A DNA stretch of 64,000 bases from Molossus alvarezi (Eukaryota > Chordata > Mammalia > Chiroptera > Molossidae). The translations under genes were made by a program, and so were the position numbers. Below the pieces are notes generated by a model that saw nothing but the letters and a program-made list of their open reading frames with translations, made no database searches and was not told the origin of the DNA. Below, piece by piece: positions 47,701 through 60,839 of this stretch. The stretch's first letter is position 1, and each line of letters starts with the position of its first letter. The stretch spans positions 167,824,290-167,888,289 of the forward strand of contig CM073885.1 in assembly GCA_037176705.1 (NCBI GenBank). Reading direction: 5' to 3'.

Positions 47701-49562
47701 AAGTGTGACTTTTTTTCTTTTTTTATTTATTTATTTTATTTTTTTGTTACAGATATTAATCCTTTTTTACCCCATTGGCACCCCCCTCCCCATCCCACCC
47801 CCGCCCCATCCCTGGCTTAGTTGTCCATGTCCGTTGGTTATGCATACGTGCATGTAAGTTCTGTGGTCTATCTCTTCCCACCCCACCCCCTACCTCCTCT
47901 TCTGAGGGATGTCAGTCTGTGCCTTACTTCCGTGTTTCTGGGTCTACCGTATTGCTCAGACTGTTATGTTCATTATATTCTGTATATAAGTGAGATCATG
48001 TGGTATTTGTCTTTTTCTGCTTGGCTTATTTCACTGAGGATAATACTTTCCAGGTCCTTCCATGTCATCTCAAATGATAAAAGATCTTTCTTTCTTACCG
48101 CTGCATAGTACTCCATTGCGTATATGTACCACTACTTTTTTATCCATTCATCTACTGATGGACACTTGGGCTGTTTCCAGATCTTAGCTATTGTAAATAG
48201 TGCATCTATGAACATGGGGGTACATATATTCTTCCTAATTGGTGTTTCAGGCTTCTTAGAGTATATTCCTAGAAGCGGGATAACTGGGTCAAATGGAAGT
48301 TCAATTTTTAATTTTTTGAGGTAACACCATATTGTTTTCCATAGTGGCTGCACCAGTCTGCATTCCCACCAGCAGTGTGTTAGAGTCCCCTTTTCTCCAC
48401 ACCCTCGCCAACACTTGTTATTTGATGATTTGTTGTTGGCAGCCATTCTGACAGGTGTGAGGTGATACCTCATTGTTGTTTTAATTTGCATCTCTCTGAT
48501 GATTAGTGATGTTGAGCACAGAGAGAGAAACTGAAAAAACAATCCCACTTACCATTGTGGCAAAAAAAATTAAGATACCTAGGAATAAACTTAACCAAAG
48601 AAGTAAAGGACCTATTTGCAGAAAACTACAGGACATTGAAAAAAGAAATAGAGGAAGATATAAAAAAGTGGAAGCACATACCCTGTTCATGGATTGGAAG
48701 AATTAACATAATTAAAATGTCCATACTACCCAAAGCAATCTATAGATTCAATGCAATCCCCATCAAAATACCAACGACATATTTCACAGAACTAGAACAA
48801 ATACTTCAAAAGTTCATATGGAACCAAAAAAGACCCTGAATAGCCACTGCAATCTTGAAAAAGAAGGACAAAGTAGGAGGGATCACAATAGCAGATATCA
48901 GGTTATACTACAAAGCCACTGTAATCAAAACAGCCTGGTACTGGCACAAGAACAGGCAGATAGACCAGTGGAACAGAACAGGGAACCCAGAAATGGACCC
49001 AAGGCAATATGCTCAATTAATATTTGACAAAGGTGGCAAGAGCATACAGTGGAGTAAAGACAGCCTCTTTAATAAATGGTGTTGGGAAAATTGGACAGCT
49101 ACATGCAAAAAAATGAAACTAGACCATCAACTTACACCATACACAAAAATAAACTCAAAATGGATAAAAGACTTAAATGTGACCCGTGAATCCATAAAAA
49201 TTCTAGAAGAAAATGTAGGCAACAAAATTTCAGACATCACATGGAGCAGAATTTTCATTGATACATCACCTAAGGCAACAGAAACAAAGGAAAAAATGAA
49301 CACATGGGACTACATCAAACTCCAAAGCTTCTGCACAGCAAAAGAAACAATCATCAAAATGGAAAGGCAACCCACTGTATGGGAGAACATCATTGCCAAT
49401 GATGTATCAGATAAGGGGTTAATTTCCTATATATGTAGAGTGCTCCTACAACTCAACAAAAGGAAGACAAAGAACCCAATTAAAAAATGGGCAGAGGAGC
49501 TGAATAGACACCTCTCCAAACAGGACATACAAATGGCCAAGAGTCATAAGTGTGACTTTTTT
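47701..49562 (-). mobile_element. 5'-inverted L1 (twin-primed) with perfect 15-bp TSD
   Basis: The duplication AAGTGTGACTTTTTT is at 47701-47715 and 49548-49562. The left arm 47716-48512 is antisense: A-tail complement, 3' UTR and ORF2 C-terminus (e.g. [14 protein letters not shown]). At about 48513 it flips to sense, 48513-49547, which holds ORF2 from the EREKTIPLT region through [17 protein letters not shown] and KWCWENWTA to [11 protein letters not shown]. The right arm ends only about 10 bases before the sequence that starts the left arm, so the two arms rebuild one 5'-truncated L1 of 1.83 kb. The sense arm keeps a 260-codon frame (48855-49637), which suggests moderate age. Confidence 0.96.
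48555..49547 (+). pseudogene. L1 ORF2 fragment in the inverted arm
   Basis: 48555-48839 encodes the [17 protein letters not shown] ... [29 protein letters not shown] segment, which ends at a TGA after WNQKRP. 48855-49547 continues in the same region ([33 protein letters not shown] ... MGRRAE-type RNA-binding tail). It lies downstream of the RT catalytic core and has no endonuclease or FADD motif. It is flanked by its own inverted 3' arm and cannot encode an active protein. Confidence 0.93.
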
Positions 49563-50830
49563 AATCACTTTGTTTTAAATATCAAAATAATGAAGTGCAT
49601 TGCCTTTGTTGTCAATCAAACGAGATTCAAATTCTAGCTTCCCACTTAGGCCATACTTAGCTACTCCATTGCTGAGTTAGTTTTACTCTGAAGCAGTTAT
49701 GATATGGCTGTCTTGCTGTTGTTTTATGTGTCCGTGTATATGTGGAGAATGCTAGGTGAGGTATAGTAGGAAGACATAACTTGAGCCAAGAAGTCATCTC
49801 TGAGGATGTGACACTGAGCTGTCCCTGTCGATGCTTTACTCACGTCTCTCTGCCTCCTGATTTCACCTAAAACTGTAGGGGCCAGTTTCTAACATACTAG
49901 CAACTTTCTAGCTCAAGTGCTACGGCTGAGGATACAAACAAGGGTTGTCTGGGGAAAGAAGGGAACTAGCCACCCCCAGGATCAACCGTCAATCAATAGA
50001 GCATGGGAGATGATGGATAATGTTCCATCCTGACCTTCAGTGAAATGATTTGGAGGTATGTTTTTCCTACTGTTTCTCAGTCTCCAAGGTGAGACCTGGT
50101 CATAGAGGTGACACACCCAATAGTGTCAATAGTGTACCTATTATTGGTTCCTCTTATCTCACGTTTCCCACTTTCTTTTGCAAATGCTTCCTAAAGTCAC
50201 CTTCCAAAAAACTATCTGCCCCTAAGTCCTTATATCAGGGTTGGTATTTGAGGTAACCCAAACTAAGTCAAAGCTTAAAGAGTATGGAAGCCATGACTGA
50301 CCACGGTTGAGAGATTATAACAGTCAGAAGAGACATCATGTAAAAATACCAGAGCTGAGGGTTAAGGGTGGCAGTATCAAGGAACTAAAAGATGTTCTAG
50401 ATGGCTATCTGGAACAGAGACCATGAAGAGAACATTGTGAGGTAGCAGGGGCCAATTAGTGGTGGGCCTTACAACCATTTGCACTATTTTGGCATCATTA
50501 CAGGGACAGTGAGTTTGTAGATTGAAAGATCTGAAGTAGAGGAGGGATATGCTTGATATTATTGAGAATGAATTAAAGCCAAGACACCTACGAGGAAGTT
50601 GCTGTGATACTAGTCACTGACACTTGGGGAAGAGTGTCAGTAGCACCCGGAGAGAAATAGGTAAATTTCACAACTATTGAGAAGCTAAGACCTTTCTAAA
50701 TTGTCATGGTTATTTCTTATCAGTGTGAAGGAGCCATGGTGCTAACTAAGGTAAATTGATCATTTAAACGGAGCATTTTAGTTTTTGATGTTGCTATTCA
50801 AATTTTTTTTGAGAACTTATTTGCTTTCTA
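49563..50830. other. Unassigned intronic sequence
   Basis: Mixed composition. No coding exon or repeat was recognised. Confidence 0.45.
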
Positions 50831-50831
50831 A

Positions 50832-51056
50832 AAAAAAAGTCTTCTTTAATTTTTTTAGAGAGAGAGAAATGGAGAGGGAGAGATTGAAACATCAATGATA
50901 GAGAATATCGATTGGCCACCTCCTGCATGCCTCCCACTGGGGATTTGGCCCACAACCTGGGCACGTGCCCTGACTGGGAATTGAACCGGTGACCTCCTTG
51001 GTTCATGGGTCGATATTCAACCACTGAGCCACACCTATGGGGCTAAAAAAAGTCTT
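50832..51056 (-). mobile_element. Ves SINE (short-tail type), antisense
   Basis: TTTTTTTAGAGAGAGAGAAATGG, ATATCGATTGGCCACCTCC, GCATGCCTCCCACTGGGG, the B-box complement GGGAATTGAACCGG and GAGCCACACCTATGGGGC. The duplication AAAAAAAGTCTT is at 50832-50843 and 51045-51056. Confidence 0.92.
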
Positions 51057-52816
<1,760 letters not shown>

Positions 52817-53235
52817 TAAATAATCTACAGTTTTACTACAGTTATTATTTTTAATTCGCTCCATATTTCTAGATGGACATTTATTGGGAAAACCATTTTC
52901 TATCACAAAGTCATGGGCATAAATAAAACCTAGGAAAGACTAGTATAGCTATTACAAAAACTTTGCAGCAGGAAAATAAAATGTAGTTATAATAATATTC
53001 ACCTTTGATTCACCACCTCTGCTTTTCCCCTGAGTTTTAACTTGTTTGTGGTAGTGTGGTAGGCCTGCATGAATGGGACCGAGGGAGGAAGAAATGGTGC
53101 TTAAGGAAACTGCTGAGGTGTTTTCATTGTTTTAATGTATATAGTTGATAGATAGGTATACAAACACACAACAACATGTATATTAGCTTTAATTATTTGT
53201 TCTTTTCCTTTAAGGTCACCTATGTTGACTTGAGT

Positions 53236-53452
53236 CAGTTGAGAGGTTTTGTTTGTTTATTTGTTATCCTCACTCGAGGATACGTTTTCATTGATTTTAG
53301 AAAGAAAGAAACATTGATCGGTTGCCTCTCCTATTGGGGATCGAGCCCACAACCTTGGTACGTGCCCTAACCAGGAATTCAACCCGAAACCTTTTGGTGT
53401 ATAGGACAATGCTTCAACCAATCGAACCACCTGCGACTGACGACACATTTGA
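53236..53452 (-). mobile_element. Ves SINE, antisense, shortened
   Basis: TTATCCTCACTCGAGGATACG is followed by TTGATTTTAGAAAGAAAGAAAC, TCGGTTGCCTCTCC, GGGGATCGAGCCCACAACC, a B-box-like complement GGAATTCAACCCG and CAACCAATCGAACCACC. The flanks CAGTTGAGAGGTT and CATTTGAGAGTTG may be an imperfect duplication. The CT-rich part is shorter than in other copies. Confidence 0.85.
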
Positions 53453-54396
53453 GAGTTGTATGTATAAACACTGAAATTCAGTTTAAATACTTTTAGTTTT
53501 ATTTTCTTCACAAACTTTGGAGATTAGCTTAGAGACCAGCAATACCCTAGAAAGGCAATTGTCAGTCTTCATAGTACATCACAGGAGTCCGAAGTATTTT
53601 AATCTTTGAGTGCTACTGGCAGAGACCAGCAGAATGCCAAAGACTGTCACTGTGGCCCTAACCGGCAGGGGCCGAGCGGGTGGAAGAAGGAGAGAAGAAC
53701 ATGACAGTGGAGGAGTAAAGAAGCAGAGAGTCCTTGCCTAAAGCCCCATAGCAGAGTCCTTTCCGTCACAGGTTTTATTATCGCTCTTCTGGGTGGTATG
53801 GGAGCCATGTGGATTACTCTTCCCATATTTTAATGCAACACTTGGGAGATATGTAGGATTCTGGAAAAGATGTGCAATCAGAAATATCAACGACCAAATA
53901 AAAGTTTTGAGCACCTACTCTGAGCAATGGTAAATAAAGCTGCTCTGCCTTAGGAATGTATAACCCAGTGGCCTAGTAGACGAGGTGAAGCTGACTGTTG
54001 GGAGTCCCTTCGAAAATACACGCGATGAAATATAGGTTTCCAGGGATGATAAAGCTCAAATTTCTGTGAGAATTCTTTAAGGCTTTATAGAAAAATTATT
54101 GTTTAAGCTCTGTGTTGAAGGCGGTCACAATTGCTGTGGTTGTGTAGGAAAAGAATGGATTCCAGGGAGGAATGTCTTGAGTAAGCATTTAGAAGGGGAA
54201 GTGGGAGGGGTATATTTGTGATAATAAATAATTTAGTGCGAGTGAAACTGGGTGTGTGTTTACAAAAAGTGTGACATATTAAGTTGAAAAAAGTAGATTG
54301 AAACACTTTTACATAATGTCTCAAGGGCCAGTTTGAGTCATTAATCCTTATTTGATAAGTAGTAAACTTGAGATAAATCTAGACATTTGTGTAATG
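53453..54396. other. Unassigned intronic sequence with an old repeat near 53890-54230
   Basis: 53890-54230 (AGTTTTGAGCACCTACTCTGAGCAATGG, then GTGTTGAAGGCGGTCAC and GGGAGGAATGTCTTGAG) resembles the unnamed old mammalian repeat at 6355. No exon was recognised. Confidence 0.4.
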
Positions 54397-54685
54397 ACTT
54401 AAAGCAGCAATTTTCAACATTTTTCATCTCATGGCACACACTAATTACTAAAATTCTGCAGCAACCAAAAAATATATATTTTGATGACCTGACCAAAAAA
54501 AAAAGTATAATTTTGATTCATACCAGACGGCTATTGCCATGTTGGCTGTTGTCAGTCTTTTATTTGACAATCTAAGGAAACAGAGGTTAGTGCCCCTGAC
54601 TGAATAGTTAAGAACTGCATGTTTTAAAAATTCTTGCAGCACACCAGTGTGTCACAGTATACTGGTTGAAATCACTGCCTTAAAG
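54397..54685 (+). mobile_element. Non-autonomous hAT element (MITE) with 8-bp TSD
   Basis: The element is 54405-54677 (273 bp), with ends CAGCAATTTTCAAC and GGTTGAAATCACTG forming short imperfect inverted repeats of the hAT-Charlie type. The flanks ACTTAAAG (54397-54404) and CCTTAAAG (54678-54685) form an 8-bp duplication with one mismatch, the hAT signature. The interior has no transposase. It shares long blocks with 37470-37709. Confidence 0.88.
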
Positions 54686-56752
54686 TATAAAAAAATACCA
54701 GAGTTAGTACATGTAATTGAAAGAACTTTGCAATAGTTTGTGTGACAAATATTGAGGGTTTTGGTAATTCTGTGACTTAAAACCAATGGAGAGAAATGAT
54801 GCTATGAACAAAAATTACAAACTCAAGCAGAAGAGTTGGTTTTAGGGAAAAATTCAAGGCTTACTTCCAAAACTACTAAATTTAATGAGGAAAGAAGGAC
54901 AACATAAAAGTAAAATTTGTACAAAGACTGTCTTTTTGACATGCATTTCTGTGCTAGTATAGTGCCATGCATTTAATAGACATTTAATTAATGTGTTGAA
55001 AGATTGAAGGAAAAAGAGAAAGATAAAATTAAAAGATTGCCCCTATAAACCATGAATTACATCATGTTATCTCACATCTTTGAAGTATGATTAAATATTA
55101 TTTTATAATATGGACATTACTTATGTTTTCTGACATTTGGGTTTCTAGTGCTCCACTGAGTTTTAAAGTGAATGATTAATCACATTTGTTCATAATGTAT
55201 ACACACAGTGATAAAAATATGAACAGCTTTGCATTTTCAATTTCTCAAACTGTTTTATTTTTCAAACTCATATTGGTGATTCAGCTAATATGAAGTAAGA
55301 TTTCCCTTAGCTGAGCTGGTAGAAAAGAAACCCAAACAGATGGCTATATCACCTTTATTGCTCTAAGTCCCATTTTCCTTTGAAAAGATTCTCAAAATAA
55401 GTGAAATTTCTGATGTCTTGAATAATCTGTATTTTTGTTGAAGAAAATACTAATGTAAAGAAACTTTTCTTTTCTCTACTTAAAATGTGGTAGCATGGAA
55501 CTTGCATATAAATTCATACCCTCTTTAGAGAGGCATAATGAAGATACTTTAGACACTGAGCCGGGTTTCTTCAGAATCTCTTTTAAATGTTTTCCGCTAA
55601 ATAAATGGCTTGTTTGCACTTTCATTGATTATTCATTCAATCAGTATTGACTGAGCACCTACTATGTGAAAGGCATAATACATGATACTTCAATGTGTGC
55701 AGAGAAGAATAAACTATGGTTTCCATTCAGGAGCTTAGAATCGAAGAAGAGAAGAGGCACATGACAAAGCAATAAGAGAAGGTTGACTTTTAGTGCTGGA
55801 GCAGAAGGCTGCTTATTCTTTCTGAGCCAATAAAGAGCTAACATCAGACATTGGCCTTAATGGAATTTTAGTAGGCAAGGAGGCAGGTAGAAGAGAGGTG
55901 AATAGAGAAGGGACATTTCAGACAAGGGGATGCTGAGCTGTGTGACAGCACTGAGCTCAGAATGAGCACATTTGAAGTTCCATCAAGTAAATCTGTTTAT
56001 TTTTCATGGAAAATTGGCATAAGAGTTTATTGATGGGAAGTTGGGAAGAGCCATGTGAAGTACTTTGAACATTAGAAATTTGGGTAATATATAGCATTTC
56101 TTTGAGAAAAGAACAGATCTGGCCTGCTCTGGCAGTGGACAGCAGGTAAGGTGTGGGGTGAAGACAAAGACAGCAAGCAGCACCGGGTTTGTCGGTACTT
56201 CTGTGTGGGTCAGAGCGCCTGCACTGGGATGTGTGCAGTGGAGGAGGGGAGCAACCAGTGCCAGACACATCATTTAGTTGTCAAATCACTGTGGTTGCAA
56301 AGGTTTCCATCCAAAAAGATCCACTGAGATTCAGTGAATAAAAGCTAAGAATACTTAAAAGATGACTTGTGAACCACAGACTCCTGATGAATCTCTTCTG
56401 TGATGGACTGGGTATTATGAGCAGATAGACCTGCTGGACAAAGGCTTACAAATCTTAAAATAGTTGTTAACTGCCAAAGGCTTGGAAGAAAAATAGAAAC
56501 CATAGTCAAGTTAAATAAAGCTGACTATAGGGTATTCCATATAGACTGGGGCCTGGGGTTTTTAAGTAGGATTATATAGGTTCTATGCAACTAAAGTGGC
56601 TAGAAATATTCTCAACTGTCTACAAATTTTTCTTGAACTTGTTCCAACATTGGATTTAGGAGAAAGAAAGTAAAATGTTAACATTTAAACTACAATTCCC
56701 TTCATTCCTATCTTACTGTTTTCCCATGTCCCATGCCTCCCTTAAACTCGTT
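54686..56752. other. Unassigned intronic sequence with an old repeat at 55629-55760
   Basis: 55629-55760 (TTATTCATTCAATCAGTATTGACTGAGCACC, TACTATGTGAAAGGCAT) is the 5' end of the same old repeat type as at 6355 and 13440. The minus-strand open frames at 55957-56273 are not recognised as genes. Confidence 0.45.
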
Positions 56753-56999
56753 GTGGCCTGTTTGGCTCAGCAGTTAGAGCATCAGCCCTTGAACCAAAGA
56801 GTCATGGGTTTGATTCCTGATCAAGAGCACATACCTCAGTTGCCAGTTCAATCCCCAGGCCGAGTTGGGATCATGCAGGTGGCAATCAAAAGAGGTGTCT
56901 CTTTCATATCAAAGTTTATTTCTCCACCTCTCTCTCTCCCTCCCACTCTATCTTAAAAAAAAAAAAATCAATGGAAAAATATTCTTAGGTGAAAAAAAA
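56753..56999 (+). mobile_element. Ves SINE (long-tail type), diverged
   Basis: The head GTGGCCTGTTTGGCTCAGCA is followed by the B-box-like GGTTTGATTCCTGATC, ACCTCAGTTGCCAGTTCAAT, CCTCCCACTCTATCTT, and a tail ATTCTTAGGTGAAAAAAAAA. The A tail runs directly into the microsatellite at 57001. Confidence 0.88.
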
Positions 57000-57172
57000 A
57001 AATATATATATATATATATATACATACATATATATGTGTATATATATATATATACACACACACACACATATATAAATAAAATATTCTCTCTATTTCCCTC
57101 TCTCTTTCTTTCCCTCCCTCCCTCTTTATCCCCCTCTTTGCCTCCCTCCCTCCCTCTAGTTCTCTTTTTCTA
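57000..57172. repeat. (TA)n/(CA)n microsatellite and pyrimidine tract
   Basis: An alternating AT run with TACATACATA, TATGTG and (AC)n parts covers about 57000-57072. After ATAAATAAAATATT comes a CT-rich tract (CCCTCCCTCCCTC type) at 57085-57172. It appears to have grown from the 3' tail of the preceding SINE. Confidence 0.92.
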
Positions 57173-57536
57173 TAGAGACAAATTTATTTAAAGCTGAAAT
57201 GAACTTGAAGATAATGCCTTGTATTATTGCTAGGGACAATACCATTTCAAAACAGAAAATAGTTTAAAAATATAGATATATACATAATTTACTGTGACCC
57301 ATCTTTGCATATTTTTATTATGAATAAACATATTTCCAGTTAAAATGTAAATAAAAAATAAGCATCTGGTCATTTATTCATAAACTACAAAAATTCATCT
57401 TTGCTTATTAAGCACTTTAATTTTGTTTCAGAAGCTTCAATCATCTACACAATAAAGCACAAAATGAATTGAAAGTACCATCTTATTTTCTGATTCACTG
57501 GTAACACCATCTGAATGCATTAATTTATCTTTTTAT

Positions 57537-57818
57537 TTAAACATACTATAGCCCTGGCTGGTTTGGCTCAGCGGTTAGCGCGTTGGCCTGTGGTCCGGAG
57601 AGACCTGGGTTCGGTTCCCACTGGTGGCATGTGCCTTGGTTGCAGTTTGTCCCCGGCCCTGGTTGGGTCATGTGGGTAGTGACCACTCAATGTGTCCCTT
57701 TCATGTCGATGTTTCTTTCTATCTCTCTCCCTCCCACTCTATCTGAACAAAAAGTGCAAAAAATGTCCTCGGGTGAGGATAACAAAAATTAAATAAATAA
57801 ATAAATAAATATACTATA
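57537..57818 (+). mobile_element. Ves SINE (long-tail type)
   Basis: The head GCCCTGGCTGGTTTGGCTCA is followed by the B box GGTTCGGTTCCCAC, GTTTGTCCCCGGCCCTGGTT, the tail TCCTCGGGTGAGGATAAC, then an (AAAT)n run. The flanks TTAAACATACTATA and ATAAATATACTATA (about 57537-57550 and 57805-57818) form an imperfect duplication. Confidence 0.93.
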
Positions 57819-59050
57819 GAATATAAATATTTCAGGCACTAAGAAAGATAGTCTTCTGCATTTTATAAAAGTATTTCTATTAATGGCATCAATAATTTGT
57901 ATTGTTTGCATATCATACTACCTTTTATTTTCTTTCTATATACATATTTGAATTGGCTCTTTTTTATTATTAGGCTACTATGGATCTTTTAATCAGAAAG
58001 TTGATTCAAGTTTGATGATTTGATTTTTAATTCCTTCAGCCATCACTAGTAATGATATTTCATGAGTCTATCACGGGTACCATAACTATGATGAGAAAAA
58101 AAGGTGGGGTGGGGTGGGGTGGATAAATGCTCCATTGGGTAGTAGGGAAGTGAAGAGGTGAAGTTATCCAGATAATTCTGCCACCAAAATTTAAGTATGT
58201 AGACAGATGCTGATTTATAATTAAAATACTGTGTGGAATTGCAGGCAACTGTACATAAAATTATGAGTAAAAATGATATGAATTAAAAAGATGATGATGA
58301 ACATATATTGTTTACACTGATTGTATAAAGGATTTACCCGCCCTTCCTTTCTATACAAATTCCTAGTTGGAGATTTAATAAGAAAACCATTTAGAATTAG
58401 ATCTATTTTGTTTTGTTTTGCCACATAGTAATTAGTAAAATATTAAGTGTTCATTAAGTAACCAGTTCTTAATATCTGAAAAGTTAACACATGACATTAA
58501 AAACAGGCAAACAGGCAAAACTAAAATATAAATCTCCCTTCTTCCCCTACCTTCCAGTTCTATAGCTTCTCTCCCAAGAAAAAACAACCATTATTCTTGG
58601 ACCTATGATTTTTTGCTTTGTTTTTTTAGTTCGAATTTGGACTTGTTTCCTATATCTGGTCAAAATCATTTGTATTTTCCCTTTTAAGTTCCCAATAAAA
58701 GAGGTTAAAAAGTAGTGTATATTATCTTGATTGGGTTTTCAGGAAGTATAGTATCAAGTATTTCAGTTTCTTTTTTGTTTAAAATTTCAAGTAGTATTTT
58801 AATTTTAGTTTCGAATAATATTTCATGCCTTTTAGAGGTCCTTGATTAATACTAGGAGAAACATCTGTAGCAAAAATAAATTAATAAAAATAATTTTTAA
58901 AAATACTAGTTATAAAAGGCTTTTAAGAGCAGTAGAGAGTTATTACACATGATGATCAAATTATAAATATCAACTCAACCCCATTGTCTTTAACGTATAT
59001 AACCTCATATAAGAGAACTTGATGAATCCACTAATTTTCTGCATGTAATG
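57819..59050. other. Unassigned AT-rich intron
   Basis: AT-rich, with a G-rich (GGGGT)n motif at 58103-58123 listed separately. No exon or repeat was recognised. Confidence 0.5.
58103..58123 (+). repeat. Short (GGGGT)n G-run motif
   Basis: GGTGGGGTGGGGTGGGGTGG gives five closely spaced G runs on the + strand inside otherwise AT-rich DNA. It could form a G-quadruplex in DNA or in the sense pre-mRNA. Confidence 0.85.
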
Positions 59051-60839
59051 AAAAGTGAATAAACTTAACCAAAGAAGTAAAGGATCCCCTCACAGAAAAC
59101 TACAGGTCATCGAAAAAAGAAATAGAGAAAGGTATAAAAAAGTAGAAGTATATACCTTGTTCATGGAATGAAAGAATTAACATCATTAAAATGTCCATAC
59201 TACCCAAAGCTATATATAGATTCAATGCAATCCCCATCAAAATACCAACAATACACTTCGCAGAACTAGAACAAATACTCCAAAAGTTTATGTGGAACCA
59301 AAAAAGGCCCCAAATAGCCACAGCAATCTTAAAAAAGAAGAACAAAGTAGGAGGGATCCCATTACCAGCCATCAGGTTATACCACAAAGCCACTGTAATC
59401 AAAACAGCCTGGTACTGGCACAAGAACAGGCACATAGATCAATGAAACAGAACAGAGAACCCAGAAATTGACCCAAGACAATATGCTCAATTAATATTTG
59501 ACAAAGGTGGCAAGAGCATACAGTGGAGTCAAGACAGTCTCTTTAAAAAGTGGTGTTGGGAAAATTGGACAGCTACATACAAAAAAATGAAGCTTGACCA
59601 CCAACTTACACCACACACGAGAATAAACTCAAAATGGATAAAAGACTTAAATGTAAATCATGAGTCCATAAAAATCCTAGAAGAAAATGTAGGCAAGAAT
59701 ATTTCAGACATCATATGCTGCAGAATTTTCACTGATACATCACTTAAGGCAACAGAAACGAAGGAAAAAAATGAACACATGGGACTACATCAAACTAAAA
59801 AGCTTCTGCAAAGCAAAAGAAACAACCATCAAAATGGAAAGGGAACCCATTATATGGGAGAGCATAATTGCCAATGATACATCAGATAAGGGGTTAATTT
59901 CCAAAATATATAGAGTACTAACACCACTCAATAAAAGGAAGACAAAAAACCCAATTAAAAAATGGGCAGAGGACCTAAATAGACACCTCTCCAAACAGGA
60001 CATACAAATGGCCAAGCACATATGAAGAAATGCTCAACATCACTACTCATCAGAGAGATGCAAATTAAAACAACAATGAGGTATCACTTCACACCTGTCA
60101 GAATGGCCGCCATCAACAAATTATTAAACAAGTGCTGGCGAAGGTTTGGAGAAAATGGGACCCTAGTACAGTGCTGTTGGGAATGCAGACTGGTGCAGCC
60201 ACTATGGAAAACACTATGGTGTTACCTCAAAAAGTTAAAAATTGAACTGCCATTTGACCCAGTGATCCCACTTCTAGGAATATACCCTAAGAAGCCTGAA
60301 ACACCAATCAGAAAGAATATATGTACCCCTATGTTCATAGCAGCACTATTTACAATAGCTAAGATCTGGAAAAAACCCAAGTGCCCATTAGTAGACAAAA
60401 AGCTGTGGTATATATACACTATGGAGTACTATGCAGCTGTAAGAAGTAAAGATCTCTTATCCTTTGAGATGACATGGAGAAACCTGGGAAGTATTATCCT
60501 AAGTGAAACAAGCCAAGCAGAAAAAGACAAATATCCCCTGATCTCACTTATTTTGGAATATAATGAACTAAACAAACTGATGAACAAGATAGACTCAGAG
60601 TCATAGAAGTAGGATTCAGACTGACAATTCTCAGAAGTGACGAGGAGGGAAGGGATAAACCACAGAACTTATATGCATGTATGCATAACAATGGAGATAG
60701 ACAACAAAGCTGGGGATGGGGTGGGAGGTGATTGGGAGGAGGGTGTCAATGAGAGGAAAAAGGAGAAACATCTGTAACAAAAATAAATTATTAACAAAAG
60801 TGTTAAATAAATACTAATGGGAATTTTAAAAAAGTGAAT
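59051..60839 (+). mobile_element. 5'-truncated L1, sense, with 10-bp TSD
   Basis: The element 59061-60829 (1.77 kb) is flanked by AAAAGTGAAT at 59051-59060 and 60830-60839. It starts within ORF2 (TTAACCAAAGAAGTAAAGGA = LTKEVKD) and runs through the ORF2 stop near 60604 and a 3' UTR with a G-rich tract (60714-60745) to AACAAAAATAAATTATTAAC. It is the only L1 of this window in sense orientation throughout. Confidence 0.95.
59065..60606 (+). pseudogene. L1 ORF2 C-terminal part (frameshifted)
   Basis: The coding remnants are 59191-59445 ([19 protein letters not shown] ... HKNRHIDQ), 59587-59877 and 59771-60025 in shifted frames, and 60022-60606. The last encodes the C-terminal region with [46 protein letters not shown] and ends MNKIDSES before TAG. 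At least three frame breaks occur. Only the part downstream of the RT core is present, so no RT or endonuclease activity is possible. Confidence 0.93.

Noticed and set aside
57500..57560. Functional promoter or new exon near the SINE at 57.5 kb
   Set aside because: The motif content is explained by the SINE head and its internal Pol III-type boxes.
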